From Streptomyces sp. CB03234 (GTDB lineage Bacteria; Actinomycetota; Actinomycetes; Streptomycetales; Streptomycetaceae), in assembly GCF_001905885.1 (NCBI RefSeq), contig NZ_LIYH01000012.1, positions 1-43,607 on the forward strand: a stretch of DNA of 43,607 nucleotides. The letters run 5' to 3'. How positions within the stretch are numbered: position 1 is the first letter of the stretch; each line of letters begins with the position of its first letter. Positions 7,060 to 16,573 of this stretch are shown here, in pieces. The translations under genes and the position numbers were made by a program. Under the pieces are notes generated by a model. That model searched no databases. It saw nothing but the letters and a program-made list of their open reading frames with translations, and had not been told where the DNA came from.

Positions 7060-10000
7060 CGCCGGCGAACCCGTCCTGCTCGTCACCGACCACCCGCGCG
7101 GCCTCGACAGCGGCACGGCGCGCTTCCGCACCCTCACCCTCGACCTGCCGGCCCTGCCGGCCCTGCCGCGCCACGGCGCCGACGCGGAGGAGGGCACCCT
7201 GCTCCTCGCCGCCTACGCCGTGCTGCTGCACCGGTACACCGGCCTCCGCAGGCTCCTCGTCGACACCGACCACGGGGCCCTGGCGCTGACCGTGGACCCG
7301 GCCGGACCGGTCGCCGCCCTGCTGGCCGGGTGCGCCGCGCCGCGGCCCGCCGGGCCCCCGGCCGGCACCGCCGTGCGGTACGCGGACCGCACGGCCCCCG
7401 GCGCCCCGACGACGGCGACGGAGGCGGCGACGGCGCCCGGCGAGGCGGGCGAGCTGCTCCTGACCCGCGAGGGGGACCGGGCCCGCCTCGCATACCGCTC
7501 CTCCCTGTTCGAACCGGCCACGATGGAACGTTTCGCCGAGCACCTGCTGCGCGTACGGGAGTTCCTCGCCCGCCGGCCCGACGCGACCGTCGGCGAGGCG
7601 GACCTCCTCGCGGAGGGCGAACAGGAGCTGATCCTCGGCTCCCTCAACGACACGGTCGCCGACTGGCCGGCCACGGCCACCGTCCACGGGCTCTTCGCCG
7701 AGCAGGCCCGGCGCACCCCGGAGGCAACGGCCGTCACCTGGACCGGCGGGCGGATGGACTACCGCGAGCTCGACGGACGGTCGGCCGACCTGGCCACCGC
7801 GCTGCGCACTCGTGGAGTGCGCACCGGCGACCGGGTGGGGCTCTGCGCGGCGCACGGCCCGGAACTGGTCGTCGCGGCGCTGGGCATCCTCCGCTCCGGA
7901 GCCGCCTATGTCGCGCTGGAACCCGACCACCCGGCCGAGCGCACCGCCTGGCTGCTGGCCGACTCCTCGGTGCGGGTGCTGGTCACCGGCCCCGGCCTCC
8001 CGGCCGAGCCGCCCTTCGACGGCACGGTCGTGACCGTGGACGCCCGGAACCACCGGAACGACGCCGCCACCGCCGAGCCCCCGGCCGCCACTGTGTCCGC
8101 CGGCGACCTGGCGTACATCTGCTACACCTCCGGCACCACGGGCACGCCGAAAGGCGTCCAGGTCACGCACCGCAATGTGGTCCGGCTGGTGAAGGGGACG
8201 CACTACGTACCGTTCGGGCCGGACACCAGAATGCTGCCCACCGGTTCGGTCGCCTTCGACGCGAGCACCTTCGAGATATGGGGCCCGCTGCTGAATGGCG
8301 GAAGTCTCCACATGGCCGACCGCGACGTCATTCTCAACGCCCCCGAACTGGGCCGGGAACTGAGCACGCGGCGGATCACCACCATGTGGCTGACCTCCCC
8401 GCTCTTCAACCAACTGGTGGAGCAGGACGCGAAAGCGTTCCGCCCCCTGAGGGAACTCGTCGTCGGCGGCGACGCGCTTTCCTCCCCGCACGTGGCGAAA
8501 GCCCTCGACGCCTGCCCGGAATTGACCGTGGTCAATGGGTACGGGCCGACGGAGAACACCACGTTCTCCCTCACCCACCGCGTCACCCGTGACGATCTGG
8601 ACGGCCGCCGCATTCCCATCGGCCGGCCGATCGCCAACTCCACCGCGTACGTCCTCGACGAGGCGGGGCGCCTGTGCCCCGTCGGCGTGCCGGGCGAACT
8701 GTGCCTGGGCGGGGCGGGCGTCACCCTCGGCTACCTGGGCCGGCCGGACCTCACCGCCGAGCGGTTCACCGAGGACCCCTTCGTCCCCGGCGGCCGGATG
8801 TACCGCAGCGGCGACCTGGCGCGGCTGCGGCCCGACGGTGTGATCGACTTCCTCGGGCGCCGCGACCACCAGGTCAAGATCCGCGGGTTCCGCATCGAAC
8901 CCGCCGAGGTCGAGAAGGCGATGCTCGGCCACCCCCGGGTCGCCGAGGCCGTCGTGACGGCACGGCCCATGCCGGGCCGCGGCGACCTGCGGCTGTGCGG
9001 CTACTACGCGGGCCCCCGGCCGCCCGCGCCGGAGGAACTGCGCGACCGCCTCACCCGCACCCTGCCCGGCCACATGGTCCCCACCCACCTGGTGCCCCTG
9101 GAGCGGCTGCCGCTCACCCACACCGGCAAGGTGGACCGGGACCGGCTCCCCGACCCGGACGGCTCACCCCTGCTCGCCGCGACCCCGTACACTGCGCCGG
9201 CCGACGACGTCGAGCGCACGCTCGTCGAACTGGCCGAGGCGGCACTCGGCCTGACCGGTATCGGCTCCGGCCACGACCTGCGCGACCTGGGCGCCGACTC
9301 GCTCACCGCGACCCTGATCGCCGCCGGGGCGCAGGAGCGGCTGGGCCGCCACTGCCCGGCGGGCGCGGTGCTGCGCAGCGGTACGCCCGCCCGCCTCGCC
9401 GCCCTGCTGCGGGACTCCACCGCCACCGCCGCGGCGCGCATCCCGGCCGCTCCCGACGCCGACACCTACCCGGTGACCCCGCAGCAGCGGCAGGTCTACC
9501 TGGAGCAGATCAAGGACGCGCGGGCCGTGCACTACAACGTGCCCGTCACCCTCGACCTGCCCGCCGGAACCGACCCGGCGCGCCTTGGCGACGCCCTGCG
9601 GCGGCTCCCGGAGTACCACGAGGCGCTGCGCACCCGCTTCACCGTCGAGGGCGGCGAGGTCCGCCAGTGCGTCGACGCCCACGCCGAGCCCTCGGTACGG
9701 GTCGTCGACGACCCGCGCGAGGCCACCCCGCCCGGCGCGTTCGTCCGCCCCTTCGACCTGGCGCGGGCACCGCTGTGGCGCGCCGAGGTGCACCGCGCGG
9801 GGGAAGGCGTCCGGCTGCGGCTGGACCTCCACCACATCATCGTGGACGGCTTCTCCCTGACCCCGCTCCTGGAGGACCTGGCGCTGCTGTACGCGGGCGG
9901 CGAACCCACCCCGCCCGCCCGCAGGTACCGGGACTACGCGGTATGGCTCCGCGGGCGCGACGCCACCGCGGCCCGCGAGGCCCAGGCCCCGTACTGGGAG

Positions 10001-10756
10001 AAGGTGTTCGCCCGACCGGTCGACCCGGCGGACCTGCCCACCGACCACCCCCGCCCGGCGCTGCGCGGCCTCGACGGCGACGTCCTCGCCTTCGACCTCG
10101 GCCGCGAACGGACCGACCGGATCCGCGCCGTGGCACGCGCGCACGACGTCACACCGTTCGCCGTGCTGGCGTCGGCGTACGCCCTGCTGCTGTCCGGGCT
10201 CAAGCGCACGGCCGACATCACGGTCGGCACCCCGGTGTCCGGCCGCACCGTCCCCGGGCTGCACCGCACCGTGGGCATGTTCGCCAACACCGTCGTCCTG
10301 CGCCTCGACGCCGACCCCGCCCTGCCGTACGACGCCTTCCTGCGGCGTACCGGCGATGCCGCCCAGGAGGCCTCCGCACACCAGGACTTCCCGTTCGAGG
10401 AGGTCGTGGCCCGGACCGGTTCCGCGCGGGACTACAGCCGCACCCCGCTGTTCGACGCGCTCCTCGCGCTGCACAGCGCGCGCTACCTCTCCGTCGACTT
10501 CCACGGCACCCGCGTACCGCTGCGCCTGGAGCAGACCGGACAGGCCGTCTTCGACCTCAACATGCAGATCCACGAGACCCCCGGCGGCCTGAGCGTCGAC
10601 TGGCAGTACGCCGCGGGACTGCTGCGCCGCGACACGGTCGAGTCCTGGCGCGACACCTTCATCTCGGTGCTCGACACGGCGACCACCGACCCGACCACCT
10701 CCCTGGGCGCCCTCCTGCCCGCCCCCTCCGGCTTCGACCTCGACTTCGATCTCTGA
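7016..10756 (+). CDS. NRPS1: C-lobe remnant-A(Val)-T-C
   Basis: A 1246-residue nonribosomal peptide synthetase. Residues 1-215 are a C-domain C-terminal-lobe remnant without an HHxxxDG motif. A domain about 225-710: A3 CYTSGTTGTPKGVQ, A4 AFDASTFEIWG, A5 NGYGPTENTTF, A10 Lys705. My manual alignment to GrsA gives the ten pocket residues DAFWVGGTFK, close to the classic valine code DAFWIGGTFK. T domain about 725-800 with carrier Ser762 (LGADSL). C domain about 812-1236 with intact HHIIVDG (His939-His940, Asp944). The protein is thus a Val-loading unit whose final C domain couples Val to the aminoacyl-T of the next protein. It ends in a short acidic tail GFDLDFDL, a possible docking element toward NRPS2. 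It overlaps the MFS gene and lies 69 bp before NRPS2. Confidence 0.92.
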   Translation: MTSRPRATPSPPAPDAGEPVLLVTDHPRGLDSGTARFRTLTLDLPALPALPRHGADAEEGTLLLAAYAVLLHRYTGLRRLLVDTDHGALALTVDPAGPVAALLAGCAAPRPAGPPAGTAVRYADRTAPGAPTTATEAATAPGEAGELLLTREGDRARLAYRSSLFEPATMERFAEHLLRVREFLARRPDATVGEADLLAEGEQELILGSLNDTVADWPATATVHGLFAEQARRTPEATAVTWTGGRMDYRELDGRSADLATALRTRGVRTGDRVGLCAAHGPELVVAALGILRSGAAYVALEPDHPAERTAWLLADSSVRVLVTGPGLPAEPPFDGTVVTVDARNHRNDAATAEPPAATVSAGDLAYICYTSGTTGTPKGVQVTHRNVVRLVKGTHYVPFGPDTRMLPTGSVAFDASTFEIWGPLLNGGSLHMADRDVILNAPELGRELSTRRITTMWLTSPLFNQLVEQDAKAFRPLRELVVGGDALSSPHVAKALDACPELTVVNGYGPTENTTFSLTHRVTRDDLDGRRIPIGRPIANSTAYVLDEAGRLCPVGVPGELCLGGAGVTLGYLGRPDLTAERFTEDPFVPGGRMYRSGDLARLRPDGVIDFLGRRDHQVKIRGFRIEPAEVEKAMLGHPRVAEAVVTARPMPGRGDLRLCGYYAGPRPPAPEELRDRLTRTLPGHMVPTHLVPLERLPLTHTGKVDRDRLPDPDGSPLLAATPYTAPADDVERTLVELAEAALGLTGIGSGHDLRDLGADSLTATLIAAGAQERLGRHCPAGAVLRSGTPARLAALLRDSTATAAARIPAAPDADTYPVTPQQRQVYLEQIKDARAVHYNVPVTLDLPAGTDPARLGDALRRLPEYHEALRTRFTVEGGEVRQCVDAHAEPSVRVVDDPREATPPGAFVRPFDLARAPLWRAEVHRAGEGVRLRLDLHHIIVDGFSLTPLLEDLALLYAGGEPTPPARRYRDYAVWLRGRDATAAREAQAPYWEKVFARPVDPADLPTDHPRPALRGLDGDVLAFDLGRERTDRIRAVARAHDVTPFAVLASAYALLLSGLKRTADITVGTPVSGRTVPGLHRTVGMFANTVVLRLDADPALPYDAFLRRTGDAAQEASAHQDFPFEEVVARTGSARDYSRTPLFDALLALHSARYLSVDFHGTRVPLRLEQTGQAVFDLNMQIHETPGGLSVDWQYAAGLLRRDTVESWRDTFISVLDTATTDPTTSLGALLPAPSGFDLDFDL

Positions 10757-10825
10757 CTGCTCACGGCACCACGCACACGCACGGCCCGTCACGCACTCAC
10801 TCGCAGCTCGATCCAGGAGACACCT

Positions 10826-13800
10826 ATGCCGTCGCACCACCCCGAGGCAGCACCCTCCGCGCAGGCCGCCCACTGGCGATCCCAGCTGGCCGCGCTCACG
10901 GAGACCTCCGGCTTCCTGTCCGACTTCCGCCCGGCGGCGGACCGGGAGCGGGTGCCCACCGCCACCCACGCGGTACGCCTCGGACCCGAACTGACCGCCC
11001 GCCTCGACCGCGTCAGCCGCGACCGGCCGGAGCAACTGCACGTCGTCCTGACCGCCGCCCTGATCGCCCTCGTCGGCCGCTGCACCGGCCAGGAGGACGT
11101 CGTCGTCGCCCAGCCGACCCGCGGCGCCGCCCCCGCCCACGCCGGCGGACCGCTCCTGCTGCGCACCGCCCCCACCGGCACCCTCCGCGAACTGCTGGCC
11201 CGGGTCGCCGCCGCCGTCCGGGACGCCGAGCGCCACCAGGACTGCGACGTCGCCGCCCTCGCCGCCGAACTGGGCCGCCTCGACGCCTTCGACACCGCCA
11301 TCGAGCTCACCGGCTTCCACGACGCCGGGTACGCCACCCCCGCCGCCACCCGCTTCACCGTCTCCCGCGCGGACGACGGACTCGTCGTCACCGTCACGTA
11401 CGACACCGACCGCATCGCCGAGGACTCCGTCCACCGCATCGCCGGCCACTACGCCCTGCTGCTGGACCTCGCCACCTCGGAGCCCGACCGGCAGGTCACC
11501 GACCTGTGGCTGTGGACGGACGAGGACGCGGCGATCATCGAGGCGAGCAACGCCACCGACCGGCCCTTCGACGACGAGGCCACCCTGCACGGCCTGTTCA
11601 CCGCGCAGGCCGCCCGCACCCCCGAAGCGCCCGCGCTCCTCACCGACGCCGGCACCGTGACGTACGGCGAACTCGACGCCCGCTCCGACCGGCTCGCGCA
11701 CACCCTGCGCGGACGTGGCGTCGGCCCCGGCACCGTCGTCGCCCTGGTCGCGGAGCGCTCACCCGAGATGATGACGGGCCTGCTCGCGGTGCTGAAGGCG
11801 GGCGGCGCCTACCTGCCCGTCGACCCCTCCTACCCGCAGGCCCGCATCGACTTCCTCCTCGCCGACAGCGGGGCGCGCCTCGCGCTCACCCAGGCCCGGT
11901 TCACCGCGCTCCTCGGCGACACCCCGGCGCTCGACCTTCAGGACGCCGCCGCGTACGCCGGCACCGACGGGCCGGCCGAGCCCGCGGGCGACGCCGGCGA
12001 CGTCGCGTACGTCATCTACACCTCCGGCTCGACCGGCCGCCCCAAGGGCGTGCAGGTGGAGCACCGCAGCGCCGTCAACCGGCTCGCCTGGATGCAGAAC
12101 GCCTACCCCCTCGGGGCCGGCGACGTCATCCTGCAGAAGACCTCCGTCTCCTTCGACGTCTCCGTCTGGGAGCTGTTCTGGTGGTCCCTCGCCGGTGCCG
12201 CCCTCGCCCTGCCCGCGCCCGGCACCGAGAAGGACCCCGCCGAACTGCTCGCCGCGCTCGACCGGCACTCCGTGACGACCCTGCACTTCGTGCCGTCGAT
12301 GCTCAGCATGTTCCTCGGTCACCTCGACCGGTTCGGCGACGCCTCCCGGGCCCGGACCGTGCGGCAGGTCTTCGCCAGCGGCGAGGCCCTCACCCCCGCC
12401 CAGGCCGCGCGGTTCGCCGAACTGCTGCCGGAGGCCCGCCTGATCAACCTGTACGGCCCCACCGAGGCGACCGTCGACGTCACCCACCAGCCCGTCACCG
12501 GCCTCGACCGGGCGGACCGCCGCGCCCGGCTGCCCATCGGCCGGCCGATCGACAACATCCGGATGCACGTCCTCGACGACCGGGGCAACCCGTGCCCCGT
12601 GGGCATGCCCGGTGAACTCCACGTGGCCGGCGTCGGCCTGGCCCGCGGCTACCTCGACAGACCGGAGCTGACCGTCGAGAAGTTCACCGGCGGCGCCGCG
12701 GTCGGCGAGGAACGCCTCTACCGCACCGGCGACCGCGCCCGGTGGCTGCCCGACGGCACCCTCGACTACCTGGGGCGCGTCGACCTCCAGGTCAAGGTCC
12801 GCGGCTTCCGCGTCGAACCGGGCGAGATCGAGGAACGGCTGCGGGCCCATCCGGACGTCCGGGACGCCGCGGTGGTCGCCGTGGACGACGGCCTGACCGC
12901 CTCCCTGCGGGGCTTCGTCGTACCGGCCGGGGAAGCGCCGGCCGAGAGCGCGCTCAAGGACCACCTGCGCGAGGCGCTGCCCGCCTACATGGTGCCCGGC
13001 CGCATCCTCGCCCTCGACGAACTGCCGCTCACCCCCAACGGCAAGCTGGACCGCGCGGCCCTGCGCAGCCCCGACGCGCTGCGCCCGAAGCCCGCCGGCC
13101 ACGTCGCCCCGCGCACCGAGCACGAGAAGACCCTCGCGGAGATCTGGCGTGAGGTCCTCGGCCGCGACCGGATCGGCGTGAACGACAACTTCTTCGCCCT
13201 CGGCGGGAACTCGATCCACTTCGTATCGGTCCTCGCCAAGGCCCGCGAGGCGGGGCTGGAGTTCACCTTCCAGCAGCTCTTCAAGCACCAGACCATCGCC
13301 CGGCTGGCCCGCTGCATCGAGGACGCGAACGAGTCCGCGACCGCCGAGGCGGACGTCGCCGCCCGCGGCGCGTTCCGGCCCTTCGAGCTGATCGGCGACG
13401 CCGACCGAGCCCTGCTCCCGGAGGACGCCGAGGACGCGTACCCGCTCTCCATGCTCCAGGCCGGGCTGATCTTCCAGACCGAGATCACCGGCGGCCTCGG
13501 CCAGTACCACGACGTGCTGAGCTACTCGATCACCGGCACCTTCGACACCGAGGCCTTCACCGAGGCCGTACGCCTGCTCACGTCGCGCCACCCGATCCTG
13601 CGCACCACCTACCACCTCACCGGCTACAGCGAGTTCCTCCAGATCGTGCACCGGGAGGTCGACCCGCCGCTGACCGTCGCCGACCTGCGCCACCTCGACG
13701 CGGCCGGGCAGGAGGCCTGGCACCAGGAGTGGCTGGCGAAGGAGAAGGCCCGCCGCTTCGTGTGGGAGGAGGGCGGACTGGTCACCCTGCACGTCCAGGT

Positions 13801-15853
13801 GCTCGGCGACGACCTGTTCCGCTACACCGTCAGCCAGCACAACTCGGCACTCGACGGCTGGTCCATCTCGCTGCTGCACACCCAGCTGTTCGAGCTGTAC
13901 CACCAGCTGCGCGAAGGCCGGGACACCTCCCGCCCGCCCGTCGACAACCACCTGCGCAACTTCGTCGGCCTGGAGACCCAGGCACTGCGCTCCCCGCAGT
14001 CCCGGGACTTCTGGCGGAAGGTGCTGCGGGACCCGCACCCCGCCGACGTCCCGCCCCGGCCCGGTGCCGAACCCACCGACGACTTCCGCGTCGTCCTGCG
14101 GGACGTGCCCCTGCCGAGCGGGCTCACCCAGCGCATCGAGGCGACCGCCGACGCCCTGTCGGTGCCCTTCAAGGACGTGCTGCTCGCCGCCCACATGAAG
14201 GTCCTCGCCCTGGTGTCCGGACAGGACACCGTGATGACCGGCTACGAGCACAGCGGCCGGCCCGAGCTGCCGGGCGCGGAGACCACCCTCGGCCTGCACC
14301 TCAACACCGTGCCCTTCCAGGTCGACCTCGCCGGCGGGAGCTGGGCCGACCTGATCCGCCGCGTGTACCGCGCCGAGGCCGACCTGCTGCCGCACCGGCG
14401 CTACCCCATGGCCCGGATGAAGCAGGACCTCGCCACCCAGCGCGTCCTGTTCAGCACCACCTTCAACTTCACCCACTTCTACCTGCTGCAGAACCTCAAG
14501 AAGCTGCCGGAGTTCTCCATGCTGGACATGCGGGTCGACTCCGAGACGGAGTTCCCGTTCCGCACCGAGTTCTCCCGGCACTTCTTCGACGACGAGCTCC
14601 AGCTCTGCCTGCACTTCCACACCCACCTGTACGACGAGGCGCAGATCGACCGCATCGGCGGCTACTTCGTACGGGTACTGGAGCTGATGGCCGCGGAGCC
14701 CGACGCGCCGCACGACGCCCACGCCCTGCTCGCGGACGAGGACCTGGCCCTGCTGGGCCGCACGCCCACGTCCGCCACCCGGGCGGCGGACCCGGCCACC
14801 ACCACCGCCGGCAGCGCGTCCGAGGCCACCGTCACCCGCATCCGGGACGCCTGGGCGAACGTCCTCGGCACCCCGCCCTCCGCCATCGCCCGCGACGGCG
14901 ACTTCTTCGCCCTCGGCGGCAACTCCCTGTCGGCGCTCCGCGTCGTGCTGGAACTGGACGGCCTGGTCACCCTCTCCGACCTCACCCGCACCCCACGCCT
15001 CGGTGAACTGGCCGCCCTGGTGGACGAGCGCTCCGCGCGCGAGGAGGGCACCGGCCAGGAGCACGGCGAACTGCTCCAGCGGCTGACCAGCGCCCCCGGC
15101 GAGGCCGCCCTCGGAGCGGTGATCTGCGTCCCGTACCCCTGCGGCCACCCGGTCAACTTCAAACCGCTCGCCGAGGCCATCGAGAAGCTCACCCCCGACC
15201 TCGTCGTGTACGGCGTCGAACAGCCGGGGCACAGCCCCGAGCGCCGGGGCGAGTTCACCGACGTCACCGAGACGGTGGTGCGGATCGTCGACGAGATCGA
15301 GCAGCGCGCCGACCTGCCGCTGATCCTCTGGGGCCACTGCGGCGGCGCCGCCGTGACCGTCGAGCTGGCCCGCGTCCTGGAGGAGCGCGGCTTCGACCTC
15401 CGGCACGTCTTCATCGGGTCCAAGCTGCTGCCGCCCGCCTCCGACATGCGCGAGTCCATCGCCATGATCGACGGCTGGAGCGACGAGGAGATCATCAGAT
15501 ACATGGTCGAGGAGACCGGCTACGGCGAACTGGACGGCCTCGACCACCGCTACATCTCCTTCCTCGGCGACTCGTTCCGCCACGACGTCTGCGGCGGCTA
15601 CCGCTACTTCATCGGGCGCACCGAGCAGCCGTCCGGGCGGCGCATCGAAGCACCGTTCACGGTCGTCGTCGCCGACGACGACGAGAGCCTCGCCCACGCC
15701 GCCGAGGCCCACCGCTCCTGGGAGCTGCTCGCCGAGGACGTGCGCTTCCGGCGACTGGCGTCCGGCGGCCACTACTTCGTACGAGGAAATCCCGCCGGCA
15801 CCGGCGAACTGATCGAGCGGGCGTGGGCCACCACGACCGAGATGGAGGGCTGA
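10826..15853 (+). CDS. NRPS2: C-lobe-A(Ser)-T-C(HN)-T-TE(Cys)
   Basis: A 1675-residue synthetase. Residues 1-245 are a C-domain C-lobe without the N-lobe or HHxxxDG. A domain about 255-745: A3 YTSGSTGRPKGVQ, A4 SFDVSVWELF, A5 NLYGPTEATVD, A10 Lys740; pocket residues read DVWHFSLVDK, a serine code. T domain Ser796. C domain about 870-1310 with motif QHNSALDG, so the second, catalytic His position is Asn1006. A second T domain (Ser1367) follows directly with no A domain between. The thioesterase about 1430-1670 has GHCGG with Cys1505 as nucleophile plus a candidate His in SGGHYF. The A-less C-T-TE module must be loaded in trans, most simply from NRPS3. Start ATG 10826 has AGGAGA upstream. Cys-type TEs are known in beta-lactone and beta-lactam release, so an unusual release is possible. 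Confidence 0.92.
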   Translation: MPSHHPEAAPSAQAAHWRSQLAALTETSGFLSDFRPAADRERVPTATHAVRLGPELTARLDRVSRDRPEQLHVVLTAALIALVGRCTGQEDVVVAQPTRGAAPAHAGGPLLLRTAPTGTLRELLARVAAAVRDAERHQDCDVAALAAELGRLDAFDTAIELTGFHDAGYATPAATRFTVSRADDGLVVTVTYDTDRIAEDSVHRIAGHYALLLDLATSEPDRQVTDLWLWTDEDAAIIEASNATDRPFDDEATLHGLFTAQAARTPEAPALLTDAGTVTYGELDARSDRLAHTLRGRGVGPGTVVALVAERSPEMMTGLLAVLKAGGAYLPVDPSYPQARIDFLLADSGARLALTQARFTALLGDTPALDLQDAAAYAGTDGPAEPAGDAGDVAYVIYTSGSTGRPKGVQVEHRSAVNRLAWMQNAYPLGAGDVILQKTSVSFDVSVWELFWWSLAGAALALPAPGTEKDPAELLAALDRHSVTTLHFVPSMLSMFLGHLDRFGDASRARTVRQVFASGEALTPAQAARFAELLPEARLINLYGPTEATVDVTHQPVTGLDRADRRARLPIGRPIDNIRMHVLDDRGNPCPVGMPGELHVAGVGLARGYLDRPELTVEKFTGGAAVGEERLYRTGDRARWLPDGTLDYLGRVDLQVKVRGFRVEPGEIEERLRAHPDVRDAAVVAVDDGLTASLRGFVVPAGEAPAESALKDHLREALPAYMVPGRILALDELPLTPNGKLDRAALRSPDALRPKPAGHVAPRTEHEKTLAEIWREVLGRDRIGVNDNFFALGGNSIHFVSVLAKAREAGLEFTFQQLFKHQTIARLARCIEDANESATAEADVAARGAFRPFELIGDADRALLPEDAEDAYPLSMLQAGLIFQTEITGGLGQYHDVLSYSITGTFDTEAFTEAVRLLTSRHPILRTTYHLTGYSEFLQIVHREVDPPLTVADLRHLDAAGQEAWHQEWLAKEKARRFVWEEGGLVTLHVQVLGDDLFRYTVSQHNSALDGWSISLLHTQLFELYHQLREGRDTSRPPVDNHLRNFVGLETQALRSPQSRDFWRKVLRDPHPADVPPRPGAEPTDDFRVVLRDVPLPSGLTQRIEATADALSVPFKDVLLAAHMKVLALVSGQDTVMTGYEHSGRPELPGAETTLGLHLNTVPFQVDLAGGSWADLIRRVYRAEADLLPHRRYPMARMKQDLATQRVLFSTTFNFTHFYLLQNLKKLPEFSMLDMRVDSETEFPFRTEFSRHFFDDELQLCLHFHTHLYDEAQIDRIGGYFVRVLELMAAEPDAPHDAHALLADEDLALLGRTPTSATRAADPATTTAGSASEATVTRIRDAWANVLGTPPSAIARDGDFFALGGNSLSALRVVLELDGLVTLSDLTRTPRLGELAALVDERSAREEGTGQEHGELLQRLTSAPGEAALGAVICVPYPCGHPVNFKPLAEAIEKLTPDLVVYGVEQPGHSPERRGEFTDVTETVVRIVDEIEQRADLPLILWGHCGGAAVTVELARVLEERGFDLRHVFIGSKLLPPASDMRESIAMIDGWSDEEIIRYMVEETGYGELDGLDHRYISFLGDSFRHDVCGGYRYFIGRTEQPSGRRIEAPFTVVVADDDESLAHAAEAHRSWELLAEDVRFRRLASGGHYFVRGNPAGTGELIERAWATTTEMEG

Positions 15854-15856
15854 GAC

Positions 15857-16573
15857 ATGCCGCAGATACCCGTCCTGTGCTTCCCGTTCGCCGGCGCCGG
15901 CGCCTCGGTGTACCGCCGCTGCCAGGAGTACGGCAGCGACACCGTCCTCATCACCCCCGTCCAGCTCCCCGGCCGTGAGGAGCGCTTCGGCGAGCCGCTG
16001 CACACCGACGTCGTCGCCGCCGTCGACGACCTGCTGCCGTCCGTGCTCGACCGCGTCGCCGGCAGCCCGGCCGTCGCCCTCTTCGGCCACAGCCTCGGCG
16101 CCGTCCTGGCCTACGAGATGGCCCACCGGCTGTGCGCCCTGGGCCGGCCCGAGGTGGTGAAGCTCATCGTCAGCGGCTCACCCGGCCCCTGGACGCAGCG
16201 CCGGACCAGGGCCACCGGCCTCACCGACGAGGCGTTCCTGGCGCAGGTGCGGGAGTTCGCCGGGTACACCCACCCGGCACTGGAACACCCCGACCTGCGC
16301 GAGATGCTCCTGCCGCCGCTCCGCGCCGACGTGGAGATGCATGAGACCTACCGGGCCCCCGCCGGCAAGCCCCTGCCGGTCCCGGTCGTCTCCGTACGGG
16401 GCGACCACGACGAACTCGTCTCGCGCGACGAGGCGGGGGAGTGGGAGGCGGCCACCGCGGCCGCGTACCACCACGCCGAACTGCCCGGCGGGCACATGTA
16501 CGTGGTGGAGTCGCCCGACGGCCTGATGCGCCTGCTCGACGCGGAGCTGGCCGGACTGGCGGTGCGACGGTGA
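15857..16573 (+). CDS. Type II thioesterase
   Basis: A 238-residue alpha/beta hydrolase of the external (type II) thioesterase family. The N-terminal LCFPFAGAGASVY and QLPGREER are family hallmarks. The nucleophile is Ser79 in FGHSLG, with the acid in RGDHDELV and His in PGGHMYVV. Such enzymes clear misprimed or stalled acyl groups from carrier domains. In some pathways related hydrolases instead shuttle an aminoacyl group between carriers, as SyrC does in syringomycin. That second role is worth considering because NRPS2 has an A-less module, though here the nucleophile is Ser as in editing enzymes. The gene starts 3 bp after NRPS2 with GGAGGG upstream, and overlaps the SDR start by 4 bp. Confidence 0.9.
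   Translation: MPQIPVLCFPFAGAGASVYRRCQEYGSDTVLITPVQLPGREERFGEPLHTDVVAAVDDLLPSVLDRVAGSPAVALFGHSLGAVLAYEMAHRLCALGRPEVVKLIVSGSPGPWTQRRTRATGLTDEAFLAQVREFAGYTHPALEHPDLREMLLPPLRADVEMHETYRAPAGKPLPVPVVSVRGDHDELVSRDEAGEWEAATAAAYHHAELPGGHMYVVESPDGLMRLLDAELAGLAVRR

Noticed and set aside
5188..7197. A 669-residue minus-strand frame over the MFS gene
   Set aside because: Low-complexity Gly/Arg/Glu composition typical of a shadow frame; the + strand encodes a clear transporter.
11759..16126. A 1455-residue open frame on the minus strand across NRPS2
   Set aside because: It is antisense to a fully conserved NRPS, has Gly/Val/Glu-rich shadow composition and no domain.
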